A stretch of 64,000 bases of DNA. Origin: Chryseobacterium arachidis (lineage in GTDB: Bacteria; Bacteroidota; Bacteroidia; Flavobacteriales; Weeksellaceae). The position numbers and the translations under genes were made by a program. Location of the stretch: positions 78,653-142,652 of the forward strand of contig NZ_FQUT01000012.1 in the NCBI RefSeq assembly GCF_900129245.1, written 5' to 3'. Shown here in pieces: positions 37,270 to 46,322 of this stretch; position 1 is the first letter of the stretch; each line of letters begins with the position of its first letter. Below the pieces are notes generated by a model. That model was given only the letters and a program-made list of their open reading frames with translations, made no database searches and was not told the origin of the DNA.

Positions 37270-38064
37270 CTACATTTTTCGTCCCTTTTTACTTTCTTTC
37301 CTTTTATTTTCTTTAACTGCTTCCCTGATCGGCTGTTTAATTCTATTTTCCGCAATAATTTCATCAATTCCAGATTTATTCCACGGCACCAACTCAGCCT
37401 TAAAGTCAAGACGCAGCCCCGTTTCTTTTAAACCTTCCATTTCCTCCCATCCATTTCTTCGGTTCCATCCCACCGGATCAAGGGTTCTTACGTAAGGAAT
37501 TTCAACAAAAATTAAATCTATGGGGTAGTCCAGTATTTTATCCCATTCGCGATCTCCTATCTCAAAATTTTTGGGATCATACGGAAAGGCATAGACATTT
37601 CTATCCTCAACATACCAATCCTCCAGATCATCAAAACGGATACCCATTGTTGATAGAACATCTTTAGGCCTTAAAAGATCTATTCGTGCATCTGCATAAA
37701 AGATGTGGCCACCAATTTCAACTGTTGGAAGTTCACCACGGTTAATTCTTCTTGTCAGTGCCTGCTGATCGACCATAAGCTCAAAATCGGTCAGCAATAG
37801 AATTTCCTCAACAGCCTTATTATACTTTTCTGCCATCTCCCTAGGGGCAAGCGTTACAAACTGTGGAGGAGTTATAGTTAAATCCTGTCTACTCGTTTTG
37901 TCGAAATGATCAAAGCGGTATCCTTCTTCCCCCAGATCGATAATATCTTCTAATGTGTAACGGTTTTCGGGATTGGCCATTTCTCGAAATTCGAATTTCT
38001 CCACATCGACGATAAACTCGATTCCGTAAGCTGGATCTGTATAGATCGGTAGTTTTTTTTCCAT
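37270..38064 (-). CDS. Uncharacterised protein of the transfer region
   Basis: 264 residues, not recognised. It is soluble, acidic in the middle and strongly basic at the C-terminus (KENKRKESKKGRKM). The segment about 95-130 (LLLTDFELMVDQQALTRRINRGELPTVEI in part) resembles a helix followed by a small MerR-like or helix-turn-helix-type motif, without certainty. The gene lies 115 bases beyond the 38180 gene, in the place where Bacteroidota elements have traC/traD-type genes, so it may be a transfer accessory. Confidence 0.65.
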   Translation of the reverse strand: MEKKLPIYTDPAYGIEFIVDVEKFEFREMANPENRYTLEDIIDLGEEGYRFDHFDKTSRQDLTITPPQFVTLAPREMAEKYNKAVEEILLLTDFELMVDQQALTRRINRGELPTVEIGGHIFYADARIDLLRPKDVLSTMGIRFDDLEDWYVEDRNVYAFPYDPKNFEIGDREWDKILDYPIDLIFVEIPYVRTLDPVGWNRRNGWEEMEGLKETGLRLDFKAELVPWNKSGIDEIIAENRIKQPIREAVKENKRKESKKGRKM

Positions 38065-38179
38065 AACTCTTCTGTTTTATATGATCAGTGAGCTAAGTTG
38101 CTTTTGAAAATATCCTGGCGAACTAATTTAAGAGCAAGGCTTCCTTATTTTTCCTGAACTGTCCTAATTACTAACTATA

Positions 38180-38797
38180 TCAGATAAAATTTCCTATATC
38201 AAAATTGTCAATGTCTTTACTGTGCGAAGTATTGCGGTAATCATTGTCATTGGCTAGCGACTTATCCAACAGCTTCGCTATTCTTTGTGAAGCACCTTCA
38301 ATCGAAGCCTGCATACTGTCAAACATTTCCGTCCCTTGCATTTTCTGAATAATTTCTACAGTTTCTTTTTCCTGCAGCTCATCAAGGTTACTATTTTGAA
38401 GAAGCTGACCTACTTTACTCAGCTCCTCTAATGAAACTCCCTGACTAAAACGGTCGTCGTCCGGTACATGATCAAAATCTTCTTCTGATTCTTCATCTAA
38501 ATCAATAATGAGATCAATATTTTCGGGAGGATCAGTTCCAATATCCTTTTCCTTGATTAAAGTATCCCTAGCAATCATTTTTTCAAAAATGGTAGTACTG
38601 CTAGCCCTATCCGCAAAAGAGTTTTCTTTGAAATCTGCAGAGACCTGTCCCATAATGTCAGGGGTGATCTGAGACCTGTTTTCAGAATCAGTGGGTTTTG
38701 CCCTTCTGACAATTTTAACTTTATCGACTGCTAACAAAATGATAATCAGAATAAGGCAGATCAATATGACGACTTCTATAATTCCTTCCATGACCAA
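38180..38797 (-). CDS. Membrane-anchored acidic protein in the traC/traD position
   Basis: 205 residues with one N-terminal membrane segment (about 5-24, IIEVVILICLILIIILLAV) and a long, acidic cytoplasmic or periplasmic tail (DLIIDLDEESEEDFDHVPDDDRF). No enzyme motif. It overlaps neither neighbour but starts one base after the stop of the DUF3408 gene, so it is co-transcribed with it and with the ParA-like gene. Similar proteins are annotated as TraD in flavobacterial ICEs; I keep the symbol empty. Confidence 0.65.
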   Translation of the reverse strand: MVMEGIIEVVILICLILIIILLAVDKVKIVRRAKPTDSENRSQITPDIMGQVSADFKENSFADRASSTTIFEKMIARDTLIKEKDIGTDPPENIDLIIDLDEESEEDFDHVPDDDRFSQGVSLEELSKVGQLLQNSNLDELQEKETVEIIQKMQGTEMFDSMQASIEGASQRIAKLLDKSLANDNDYRNTSHSKDIDNFDIGNFI

Positions 38798-39193
38798 CTA
38801 TAAAATGGGTTTAAATTTTTCATTAAAATAGGCGGTAATATCCTCACCATACTCCTGAAAATGTTGCTCAAGAATATTATCGATATAAGAATAAAGCGTA
38901 ACCTTATCCCCCCTGGTCAGTTGCACAATCCGAAGCAACCGTTCATGGTATTCCTCTCTTATGTAGACAACTTTACCATTTCTTCCTGAAGGAAAACGGT
39001 TTACAAGAAATGTCTCCTGATAATCGAGCTTTTTGGTACTCTTTGATTTTGGGCGCTCCACAGGCTTCACCTCTTTTGGCAATTCTGAATGGGCAACGTT
39101 CATTGCAGGTAATGGTTCATCCCCGCTCATAATGTTCATCAGGTACTGTTCATCAACAACCGGTTTTTCAAAATCTCTACGTCCTTTTGCCAT
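38798..39193 (-). CDS. traB: DUF3408 protein (TraB-like)
   Basis: 131 residues. The N-terminal half is polar and disordered-looking. The C-terminal half is the DUF3408 domain: YIREEYHERLLRIVQLTRGDKVTLYSYIDNILEQHF in part, a ribbon-helix-helix-like fold. In CTnDOT-type elements this protein follows the ParA-like TraA. It lies one base after that gene here. A DNA-binding partner of the ATPase is plausible. Confidence 0.82.
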   Translation of the reverse strand: MAKGRRDFEKPVVDEQYLMNIMSGDEPLPAMNVAHSELPKEVKPVERPKSKSTKKLDYQETFLVNRFPSGRNGKVVYIREEYHERLLRIVQLTRGDKVTLYSYIDNILEQHFQEYGEDITAYFNEKFKPIL

Positions 39194-39194
39194 A

Positions 39195-39956
39195 TCAGAT
39201 AGTTATAATCTTTAAAAATTCTTTTAGGAATAAATCCATCCGCGTCGCTTTTAGCAATTGGGGTTCTGCCGGAAGTAGGCTTGAACGGAAAACATAATTG
39301 TTGGTATCATCGGTCTCTTTACGAAATCTCTTGCTATCACCGACACTGCTTTTCATAACCGAAAGTCCCAATTGGTGAATAACCCTGTTGTACGCATCAT
39401 AGAGTCCCGTTTTTTCCCTTCCGTCGACCTGATTCCAGAATAACCATAAATCCTGCTGCTTTGCTGCCGAGGCCGGCATTGCTAAAAAGGCTTCGCAAAA
39501 TGCAAGCGTACTTTCCACAACAAGACGATCCGCAGTAATGGGTGAAAAGATATAGTCCATTGCCTTTAATGCACTCAGTACGCCTTGTGTATTGGCGGTT
39601 CCCGGCAGGTCAAAGAATATGACATCAGGTTCAACAGCATTACGCTCCATGTAATCATATGCAAGATCCAGTGCAGTATCGGCTTTACACTTTATAACCG
39701 AATAGGCTTTTTTATTGATCGTCTGAAATTGCTTCATGGCAGCCCTTTTATGATAATCACTTTCCATCACCGATTTCAGGTCCCTATCTCTCATATTGCT
39801 CAGGCTGTGCTGTGGAAAGTCACAGTCCATTACCAGAATATTATATCCCAGCCGATAATGGAGCACGCTGGCAAGAAGTGTTGTAATTGTTGATTTGCCG
39901 ACTCCACCTTTCTGGGTGTACATGCTGATCTTTAAAGATTTTTTCCCTTTTTCCAT
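39195..39956 (-). CDS. traA: ParA/MinD-family ATPase (TraA-like)
   Basis: 253 residues. A deviant Walker A (KGGVGKSTI, residues about 15-23) and a Walker B-like FFDLPGT (about 115-121) identify the ParA/CobQ family. ParA proteins position DNA or protein complexes. In conjugative elements TraA is the first gene of the tra region and may help maintain or position the element. It is the first gene of the traA-to-37270 transcript, whose promoter must lie in the AT-rich stretch above 39956. Confidence 0.88.
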   Translation of the reverse strand: MEKGKKSLKISMYTQKGGVGKSTITTLLASVLHYRLGYNILVMDCDFPQHSLSNMRDRDLKSVMESDYHKRAAMKQFQTINKKAYSVIKCKADTALDLAYDYMERNAVEPDVIFFDLPGTANTQGVLSALKAMDYIFSPITADRLVVESTLAFCEAFLAMPASAAKQQDLWLFWNQVDGREKTGLYDAYNRVIHQLGLSVMKSSVGDSKRFRKETDDTNNYVFRSSLLPAEPQLLKATRMDLFLKEFLKIITI

Positions 39957-40146
39957 GTTTTAAAATTTTATGTTTGTTTTTCTTTCTACATGTCCTACTC
40001 ATTAGCGAAATTCCCTATTCACTTACTTTTTGCCTGCCCTTCTTTGCTTAAAAGTTTACATCCTACTTTACTTACGCCCTTGTAGAAATTTTGCTCAACG
40101 GTAAAACAGTATTACGACCTATTTCCCAATTTGCTTCCTATACTAC

Positions 40147-40215
40147 TTTATGTTTTACTGGTATGTTGCTTTTATGCTTTTACAGTTTTATGCTTTTATA
40201 TTTTTATACTTTTAA
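40147..40215 (+). repeat. AT-rich direct repeats
   Basis: Variants of TTTTATGCTTTTA occur about four times (CTTTATGTTTTA, CTTTTATGCTTTTA, GTTTTATGCTTTTA, TTTTTATACTTTTA), the last three about 15-16 bases apart. They could be protein-binding iterons or only low-complexity sequence. Confidence 0.35.
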
Positions 40216-40411
40216 AACCTTGCATTTTTATTTCTGTCAAGACAGGCAGCAGGTATTTTTACCAATGAGCTTACTTTGATATAAAGGAACCAAGCTTTAC
40301 CAGCGTTTTCACAGTATGCGTACCTTCGGTCCTACTTTTTCCGGCATTTGCCTAATTCTTTTATTAAACTTCCCTATTATCTCTGTCACTAACATTTCCG
40401 TTCCCAAGAAC

Positions 40412-40471
40412 GGAGCAAGTTGTGTTTTGAGGCACTCAAAACCTGTTTTGTGCCCCAAAACAACTTGCTCC
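40412..40471. repeat. Long inverted repeat, candidate oriT
   Basis: The arms GGAGCAAGTTG-TG-TTTTGAGGCAC and, on the other side, GTGCCCCAAAACAACTTGCTCC are complementary over 22 of 24 bases with a two-base insertion. The terminal 11 bp are a perfect match. The loop includes ACTCAAAACCTGTTTT. It sits 146 bases before the relaxase accessory gene mobA. Relaxase-binding inverted repeats adjacent to nic sites usually occupy this position. No nick site can be named. Confidence 0.6.
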
Positions 40472-40616
40472 TGCAGAGAGCCGGGTAATCCTCCAAAGTC
40501 GGATATACCTTTATATATCTTTTAAAGAGTTTAGGATTGTCTAGGAAAATATAGGACAGGATAAGCTATTTACTAGTGAATTATAGGTCTGCTTTATAGC
40601 TTATTAAAAAAATAAT

Positions 40617-41045
40617 ATGACATCTCATGCTAAAGGAGGACGAAATCCTAAGTTAAATAAAGCCACGCATCGCTATGTTTTTCGCTTAACCGATGAAGAA
40701 AACCAGAGGTTTCTGACCTTATTTGAAAAGTCAGGGTTATCTACAAAAGCAAAATTTGTAGTTGCAGTTCTTTTTGAAAGAAGAATAAATTCGGTCATCA
40801 TGGATAAGGGCGCCATGGAATATTGCACAAAACTTTCAGAATTTTACGGACAGTTCCGTGCCATCGGAGTCAATTACAACCAGGTTGTAAAAATCCTTCA
40901 TACTAATTTCAGTGATAAAAAAACGATCGCGTACCTCGCAAAATTGGAGAAACAGACCCTAGAACTTGCATACATCTGTAAAGAAATATTGATCCTAAGC
41001 AAAAAGTTTGAAGCAGATTACCTGATCAAAAAAGATGAGCTATGA
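40617..41045 (+). CDS. mobA: Mobilisation accessory protein MobA
   Basis: 142 residues. A basic N-terminus (GGRNPKLNKATHRYVFRLTDEENQRF) resembles a ribbon-helix-helix DNA-binding start, followed by helical segments (YGQFRAIGVNYNQVVKILH). It is the relaxosome partner of the relaxase in Bacteroidota ICEs (MobA there, MobC-like elsewhere). The TGA stop overlaps the ATG of the relaxase gene (41042), indicating coupled translation. It probably binds the inverted repeat upstream. Confidence 0.88.
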   Translation: MTSHAKGGRNPKLNKATHRYVFRLTDEENQRFLTLFEKSGLSTKAKFVVAVLFERRINSVIMDKGAMEYCTKLSEFYGQFRAIGVNYNQVVKILHTNFSDKKTIAYLAKLEKQTLELAYICKEILILSKKFEADYLIKKDEL

Positions 41046-42316
41046 TCGCAAAAATCGGACATGGAACAAAAATTTATGGGGTTTTGATATATAACCATTC
41101 CAAGGTTCTTGCAGGGAATGCTGAAATACTTCAGATGCACCAGATGTTGCAAACACCCTCCGGAGAATATACCACCGGTCAATTATTGTCCTCATTCCTG
41201 CCTTTTTTCGCATTGAACAAAAAGACCGAAAAAACCGCTTTACATATTTCCATCAACCCAGATCCCAAAGACATCGTTACAGATGAAGATTATATAAAGA
41301 TTGCGGATGAATATATGACAAAGCTTGGATATGGAAATCAGCCCTATGTTGTTTTTAAACACAATGACATTGACAGGACACATATCCATATTGTTTCCAC
41401 AGTGATTGATCATGAGGGAAACAAAATTTCCGATTCATTCGAAAAAAAGAGATCCATGGAAATCTGTAGGGAATTGGAGAAAAAATACAGCCTAATCCCT
41501 GCTGATGAGAAAAAAGTCAGTAAGGAGAGCATCTTACATCCTGTCGTTTACACTCAGAGAAATATTAAAACTCAAATAGCAAGCGTAGTAAGATACCTGC
41601 CCAAATACTATAATTTCCAAAGCCTTGGTGGATACAACGCACTTTTATCCTTATTCAATATTACCGCTGAACAAGTCAAAAATGAATACAATGGTGAGCT
41701 AAAAGAAGGCGTGGTTTACTTTGCTTTAGATAAGAATGGGAACAAAACAAGTAATCCTTTTAAATCTTCGCTATTTGGAAAACAGGCAGGACTATCTGCC
41801 CTCCGGGTAAATTTTGAAAACAGCAAAAAGATCAGTCATGAAACTAGGCAGCTGACAAGGAAACTAATTGATCTCGCATTGAAAAATACAGTAAGCGAGC
41901 AAGATTTTAAAAAGTATCTGATTGAATTGGGAATTAACACCGTAATAAGGAGAAACGAGCAAGGAAGGCTATATGGAATTACTTTTATTGACCATAATAC
42001 CAGGAATGTTTATAATGGTTCCCATTTAGGAAAGCAGTATTCAGCAAACGTATTCCATGAGCGTTTTACGCAGAATCAAACAACAGAAAAAAAACAGCCC
42101 ACTTTAGCAGCCTCTTCAGACCACTCGGCTAGAGCAACGTCATTAAAGGAAGATGTACATCCTTTTTTCGACTTTATGCTGGATTCCCCTTCATTCTTTG
42201 TTGGCTGGGGGCTACTGGATTCTATATTACTGGATAATTTGGTTGAAGATCCAGAAGAACAGGCATTTGAATTTGAAATGAAGAAGAAAAAGAAGAAAAG
42301 AAGAAACAGAAACTAA
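41042..42316 (+). CDS. mobB: Relaxase MobB
   Basis: 424 residues. The N-terminal relaxase domain (about 1-180) has Tyr17 in LIYNHSK as the probable catalytic Tyr and the metal-binding triad His107, His114 and His116 in HNDIDRTHIHIV. The C-terminus is less conserved and ends in a lysine/arginine-rich run (KKKKKRRNRN). It nicks one strand at oriT and pilots it to the recipient. It overlaps mobA and is separated from the mobC gene by a 7-kb metabolic cassette, unlike the usual mobA-mobB-mobC order. Confidence 0.92.
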   Translation: MIAKIGHGTKIYGVLIYNHSKVLAGNAEILQMHQMLQTPSGEYTTGQLLSSFLPFFALNKKTEKTALHISINPDPKDIVTDEDYIKIADEYMTKLGYGNQPYVVFKHNDIDRTHIHIVSTVIDHEGNKISDSFEKKRSMEICRELEKKYSLIPADEKKVSKESILHPVVYTQRNIKTQIASVVRYLPKYYNFQSLGGYNALLSLFNITAEQVKNEYNGELKEGVVYFALDKNGNKTSNPFKSSLFGKQAGLSALRVNFENSKKISHETRQLTRKLIDLALKNTVSEQDFKKYLIELGINTVIRRNEQGRLYGITFIDHNTRNVYNGSHLGKQYSANVFHERFTQNQTTEKKQPTLAASSDHSARATSLKEDVHPFFDFMLDSPSFFVGWGLLDSILLDNLVEDPEEQAFEFEMKKKKKKRRNRN

Positions 42317-42501
42317 ACTCTTCAGATGAGTCAATTCTTTTACATGAGAGGTTTTCCACCTTTACCTTTTATCTCAATCGTTCTTTCTTAATTATGGCAA
42401 AGAAATCCTGTAAAATGGCAAATCTACAAAGAGCCAGCTTGATTAACAAATTATTTTAAATTTTAGGAACTTATCTTGAATAACACATAAAGAAACTACT
42501 G

Positions 42502-42888
42502 CTATACATTGCTGGCAATGTCGCTTTCGTTATTTTTTTTACGCTCGCCAAAAACCTTTTCTCGGTGGTTCATACCCCAATCTTTCATAGCATATATTAA
42601 GGGCGTTAGTGTATCTGCGTAAGGCTCACGGCTGTAAATGATCTTTACCGGATAATCGCCTACGACTGTTCTTTTTATTAGTTGATGCTGTTCCAATTCC
42701 TTTAATTCTTTCGCCAAAACCTTAGGAGTAATCCCTGGAATGCTATCCTGAATATCAGTAAACCTGTCATTCCCTACCCCTATAGATACTAATATAGGAA
42801 ACTTCCACTTCCCGCTCATGACATCTAAAAAATCACGTACAGGTTTTATCGTATCAATGCAATTGTTGTAACCTCGTTTTACTGCCAT
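42502..42888 (-). CDS. HxlR-family transcriptional regulator
   Basis: 128 residues with the HxlR winged helix: VMSGKWKFPILVSI, then RFTDIQDSIPGITPKVLAKELKELEQHQLIKRT in part, and YADTLTPLIYAMKDWG. There is only one cysteine, Cys10 near the N-terminus, the arrangement known from electrophile-sensing YodB-type HxlR proteins. It is divergent from a nitroreductase gene and the seven-gene redox cassette, its likely targets. Thiol modification of Cys10 could relieve repression. Confidence 0.88.
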   Translation of the reverse strand: MAVKRGYNNCIDTIKPVRDFLDVMSGKWKFPILVSIGVGNDRFTDIQDSIPGITPKVLAKELKELEQHQLIKRTVVGDYPVKIIYSREPYADTLTPLIYAMKDWGMNHREKVFGERKKNNESDIASNV

Positions 42889-42912
42889 AATATCAGTTTA
42901 ATAAAAAATTCA

Positions 42913-42966
42913 CTTTCCTTGAGGAAAGAACTATACAAAGTAAAGCAATTTTGTCGGAACTTTGTA
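42913..42966. promoter_or_regulatory. Candidate HxlR operators between divergent genes
   Basis: A perfect palindrome CTTTCCT-TG-AGGAAAG lies at 42913-42928 and an inverted repeat TACAAAGT (42934-42941) / ACTTTGTA (42959-42966) with a 17-base spacer follows. The second overlaps -7-like boxes for both directions (GAACTTTG on plus, TTACTTTG on minus). Confidence 0.5.
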
Positions 42967-42993
42967 TTAGGATTAAAAAAAACATCTTGGATT

Positions 42994-43698
42994 ATGGATA
43001 GAAATATGACAGAAGACATTCAGCATAGCAATTTGACATTTAAAGAGGTATTAAGATCAAGAAAGTCATGTCGGGGATTTTTAGATACCCCGGTGACAGA
43101 AGATATAATTACTTCCGTACTGGATGATGCCAAGCTGGCACCATCAAACTGCAATACTCAGCCCTGGGAAACGCACATCATTTCAGGAAATAAGTTAAGA
43201 GAATTGTCAGAAGCTTTGGTACGAGAAAACAAAGCAGGAAGATTTTCTCCTGATTTTACTTTTGACGTAGATGATTATCATGGGCAATACAAAGAGCGGT
43301 ATTTTAATCTTGGTCAGACCATGTATGAAGCGTTTGATATCAAACGTGAAGATAAAGAGGGACGAAAAGAAATTTCAGACAGGAACTATACCTTTTTCAA
43401 TGCGCCACATGTTGCAATACCATTTATGCCCTCATTTGGTGATAATGTACGTGTGGGAGGTGATATAGGAATGTACGGACAAACCTTTCTATTATCCCTT
43501 ACCGCTCATGGTCTTGCAGGCATCCCGCAGACATCACTCGGCTTTTTCGCAGGAACCATCAGGGAAATTCTGAATGTTCCAGAAGAGTTTAAAATGCTTT
43601 TTGGAATTTCATTTGGCTACGCAGATCCCAATTCACCAGGCAACTCATTTAAGCTGGGACGAGAGCCCATTACCAGCAATATCACTTTTCATCAATAA
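42994..43698 (+). CDS. Nitroreductase-family protein
   Basis: 234 residues from ATG 42994; the frame is open to 42919 but that would include operator sequence. FMN-binding landmarks are RSRKSCRGFLDTPV near the start, LAPSNCNTQPWETHI, and ALTAHGLAGIPQTSLGFF near residue 175. It is a homodimeric flavoprotein reducing nitro compounds or quinones with NAD(P)H. It is the first gene of the cassette divergent from the HxlR regulator. Confidence 0.88.
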   Translation: MDRNMTEDIQHSNLTFKEVLRSRKSCRGFLDTPVTEDIITSVLDDAKLAPSNCNTQPWETHIISGNKLRELSEALVRENKAGRFSPDFTFDVDDYHGQYKERYFNLGQTMYEAFDIKREDKEGRKEISDRNYTFFNAPHVAIPFMPSFGDNVRVGGDIGMYGQTFLLSLTAHGLAGIPQTSLGFFAGTIREILNVPEEFKMLFGISFGYADPNSPGNSFKLGREPITSNITFHQ

Positions 43699-43712
43699 TA
43701 CATAGAGGTTGA

Positions 43713-45047
43713 ATGGAAAATAGCAAGAATAGAAAAATGATCATCGGCCTGACTTCCGGCAATGGTTATGGCTTTCAGCCGGGCGCATGGCGCACACCAG
43801 GTGTTGATCCGAAGAGCTACACCAGTTATGATGCCCGCGTGAGACAAGCACAGGCCGCTGAAAGAGGTAAGTTTCAGTTTATATTCCTGCCGGATGGTCC
43901 TTTTACTGATGATTCTTCTCTTCTCGAAACCGAAGCACCCAACTTTAATCTCGATGTAATGATGACCTTGGCTGCCGTTGCAAGGGAAACCAAACGTATT
44001 GGCTTGGTTGCTACAGGTTCGACTACTTTCAATGCGCCATATACCTTGGCGAAACAGTTTAAGGCACTCGATATTATGAGTCACGGCAGAGCGGGCTGGA
44101 ATGCCATTACTTCCACCAGTAATGATGTGGCAGCGATCTACGGACAGACCATTCCATCCAGCAGAGACCGTTATGGCCGAGCTCACGAAGTGGTTCAATT
44201 GGTTCAGGCATTTTGGGGAAGCTGGGGAAAAGATGCCTGGGTACACGATCAGAAAAGCGGTCGCTTTGCAAAGCACCAGGAAATTGCTACAGTCAGTCTA
44301 AAAGGCAATTATGTTAATGCCAGAGGAACACTATACATTCCGCCATCTGAACAAGGACAGCCAATTGTCTTTCATGCGGGTGGAAGTCCCAATGCCCATG
44401 AGTTCGCAGGAAGGTTTGCCAATGTAGTGATCGGCGCTGCGTTCACAATTGAAGACAGCATACAGCAGCGCAACGCATTTCGTGAATCAGCAAAAAAGTA
44501 TGGACGTGATCCTGATGAGATCAAGTTTATCGCAGGAATGATGACCACCATTGTTAAAGACCGTCGCACAGCGCTAGACCGAAGGTTGCAGCTCATGGGA
44601 CACCTTCTCCCACAGCGCGTAGCTTATCTTCAGCAGATGCTTGGTATCAGACTGGATGGTAACGATTTAAACGAACCTCTTTCGCAGGCGCAATTGGAGG
44701 CGGCGCGTCCATCGCCTTATGATCCCCGGTCTGCCAACGCCCTTAAAATTGCAAAGGAAGGCTGGAGTCTGAAGGACATTATTGCACATGGAATTATTGA
44801 TTATCACCCCTCGATCGTGGGACCGGGTATTGAGGCTGCAGACCATATGCAGGCTTGGTTTGAGGCCGGAGCCTGCGATGGCTTTTGGATCTCGCCCGAT
44901 ATACTGGATGATGGAATTGATGCTTTTGTAGATGAAGTAGTTCCGATTTTACAGCAGCGCGGACTTTTTCACGAAGACTATGAAGGCACAACATTAAGGG
45001 AACATATCGGTGCCCCTGAACAATATGGAATTGACCCACGGGTTTAA
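43713..45047 (+). CDS. LLM-class FMN-dependent monooxygenase (NtaA/SnaA/DszA family)
   Basis: 444 residues, the usual size of this family. Motifs: GAWRTPGVDP, FIFLPDGPFTDD, GLVATGSTTFNAPYTLAKQF, LDIMSHGRAGWNAITS and VFHAGGSPNAHEFAGRFA. The family includes nitrilotriacetate and dibenzothiophene monooxygenases, which use FMNH2 supplied by a separate reductase. The nitroreductase gene 14 bases upstream could supply it. The substrate is not predictable. Confidence 0.9.
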   Translation: MENSKNRKMIIGLTSGNGYGFQPGAWRTPGVDPKSYTSYDARVRQAQAAERGKFQFIFLPDGPFTDDSSLLETEAPNFNLDVMMTLAAVARETKRIGLVATGSTTFNAPYTLAKQFKALDIMSHGRAGWNAITSTSNDVAAIYGQTIPSSRDRYGRAHEVVQLVQAFWGSWGKDAWVHDQKSGRFAKHQEIATVSLKGNYVNARGTLYIPPSEQGQPIVFHAGGSPNAHEFAGRFANVVIGAAFTIEDSIQQRNAFRESAKKYGRDPDEIKFIAGMMTTIVKDRRTALDRRLQLMGHLLPQRVAYLQQMLGIRLDGNDLNEPLSQAQLEAARPSPYDPRSANALKIAKEGWSLKDIIAHGIIDYHPSIVGPGIEAADHMQAWFEAGACDGFWISPDILDDGIDAFVDEVVPILQQRGLFHEDYEGTTLREHIGAPEQYGIDPRV

Positions 45048-45080
45048 AACAGAAAATTATTAATTATAAAATTTAAGAAT

Positions 45081-45824
45081 ATGAAAATAGGAATTGTTGG
45101 AACTGGAGCCATAGGAAGTCTTTTGGCAAAGAAATTATCTAAAGCAGGACACAGTGTGAAAGTGACCAATACACGGGCAATGCCTGAATTGGAAAAAATT
45201 GCGGCCGATTTGGGCGCCAATGCTGCGACCTTACAGGATGTGGTAAAAGATGTTGATGCCATCATCTTTTCTATGCCTTTCAATGCGTATAAAGATCTGC
45301 CAAAGGACTTACTAAAAGAAGTGCCTCAGGATGTGGTGGTGATGGATACCTCAAATTATTATCCGTTCAGAGATGGCGACATCGCAGAGTTGGAGGAAAT
45401 CACGGAAAGCGAATATATTTCAGGCATATTAGACCGACCGCTTGTTAAAGTATTCAACAATATTCTGGAAGGAACATTAAAACATAAGGGCACAGCAGCC
45501 GGTACGGAAGGGAGAATAGCCATTTCTGTAGCGGGCGATAACGAGGAACATAAGAAGATTGTTGCACAGATAGTTGATATTACAGGTTTTGACACCGTTG
45601 ATGGTGGCACATTGGCTGAATCTTGGAGACAACAACCGGGAACTCCGGCTTATTGTACTGAACTCGAAGAAGCAGAATTAAAAAAAGCATTGGAAAGCGC
45701 TGAAAAAGGAAAAGCGCCAGCTATCAGAGATTCTATCATGGACGGTTTGAGAAGTAAAGATTCTTGGCCGACTTACGAAGAAATTTTAGCAGGTAACCGT
45801 TTGCAACAGAAAGGAAAGAATTAA
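45081..45824 (+). CDS. NADPH-dependent F420-reductase-like oxidoreductase
   Basis: 247 residues with a Rossmann fold starting GIVGTGAIGSLLAKKLSKAG and a PFRDGDIAEL segment. The family includes F420-dependent NADP reductases and related NAD(P)-binding proteins, not all of which use F420. Bacteroidota are not known to make F420, so an NADPH-dependent reductase on another substrate is more likely. It lies 33 bases after the LLM gene. Confidence 0.8.
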   Translation: MKIGIVGTGAIGSLLAKKLSKAGHSVKVTNTRAMPELEKIAADLGANAATLQDVVKDVDAIIFSMPFNAYKDLPKDLLKEVPQDVVVMDTSNYYPFRDGDIAELEEITESEYISGILDRPLVKVFNNILEGTLKHKGTAAGTEGRIAISVAGDNEEHKKIVAQIVDITGFDTVDGGTLAESWRQQPGTPAYCTELEEAELKKALESAEKGKAPAIRDSIMDGLRSKDSWPTYEEILAGNRLQQKGKN

Positions 45825-45847
45825 ATCAATAATTAAAATACGTAATA

Positions 45848-46270
45848 ATGAAAATTTTGTATACAGCACAAGTCACCGCAACTGGTGGAAGAAATGGACA
45901 GGTAGTAAGTGATAACGGAGTTCTAGATCTACAGGTGAGAGCACCAAAAGCAATGGGCGGTGCTAACGATGAGTACACAAATCCGGAGCAGCTGTTCGCA
46001 GCTGGTTATGCAGCATGTTTTGACAGTGCGCTTAACCACACCATTCGTCTGGAAAAAGTAGAAACAGGAGAAACCACAGTTACGGCAAAAGTCTCGATCG
46101 GCCCTTTAGATGGTGGAGCTTTTGGATTGGCTGTGGAGCTTGCCGTTAATATTTCGAATGTTTCTATTGAAGAAGCAAATCGTCTTACTGAGCGTGCGCA
46201 TCAGGTTTGCCCATACTCAAATGCTACTAAAAATAATATTCCAGTCAGCATCGTTACTACAAATGATTAA
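45848..46270 (+). CDS. Organic hydroperoxide resistance protein (Ohr/OsmC)
   Basis: 140 residues with the redox cysteines Cys57 (AAGYAACFDSAL) and Cys121 (HQVCPYSNAT) and the typical TNPEQLFAAGYA motif. Ohr reduces organic peroxides using lipoyl or dithiol reductants. Its place in the cassette supports a role in oxidative or electrophile stress. Confidence 0.93.
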   Translation: MKILYTAQVTATGGRNGQVVSDNGVLDLQVRAPKAMGGANDEYTNPEQLFAAGYAACFDSALNHTIRLEKVETGETTVTAKVSIGPLDGGAFGLAVELAVNISNVSIEEANRLTERAHQVCPYSNATKNNIPVSIVTTND

Positions 46271-46322
46271 GCTAGACCCTTAGTTTTGTCAGCTATCACA
46301 GATTAACTTAAATACAGCTCAA

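Larger units (their letters stand above)
39957..40616. other. 660-base non-coding region between traA and mobA
   Basis: AT-rich divergent intergenic region. It holds the promoter area for traA (minus) and mobA (plus), short AT-rich direct repeats at about 40147-40215, and a long inverted repeat at 40412-40471. I see no convincing gene: two short open frames here have no ribosome site or family features. Confidence 0.75.

Noticed and set aside
40091..40279. Short plus-strand open frame in the mob-tra spacer
   Set aside because: It arises from T-rich repeats coding for Phe/Leu/Tyr runs, has no ribosome site and no family match.
40316..40525. Short plus-strand open frame over the inverted repeat
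   Set aside because: It runs through the candidate oriT and shows no protein-like features.
43692..44276. 194-residue antisense frame within the LLM monooxygenase gene
   Set aside because: It is the shadow of a well-conserved gene; the amino-acid pattern is not that of any protein family.
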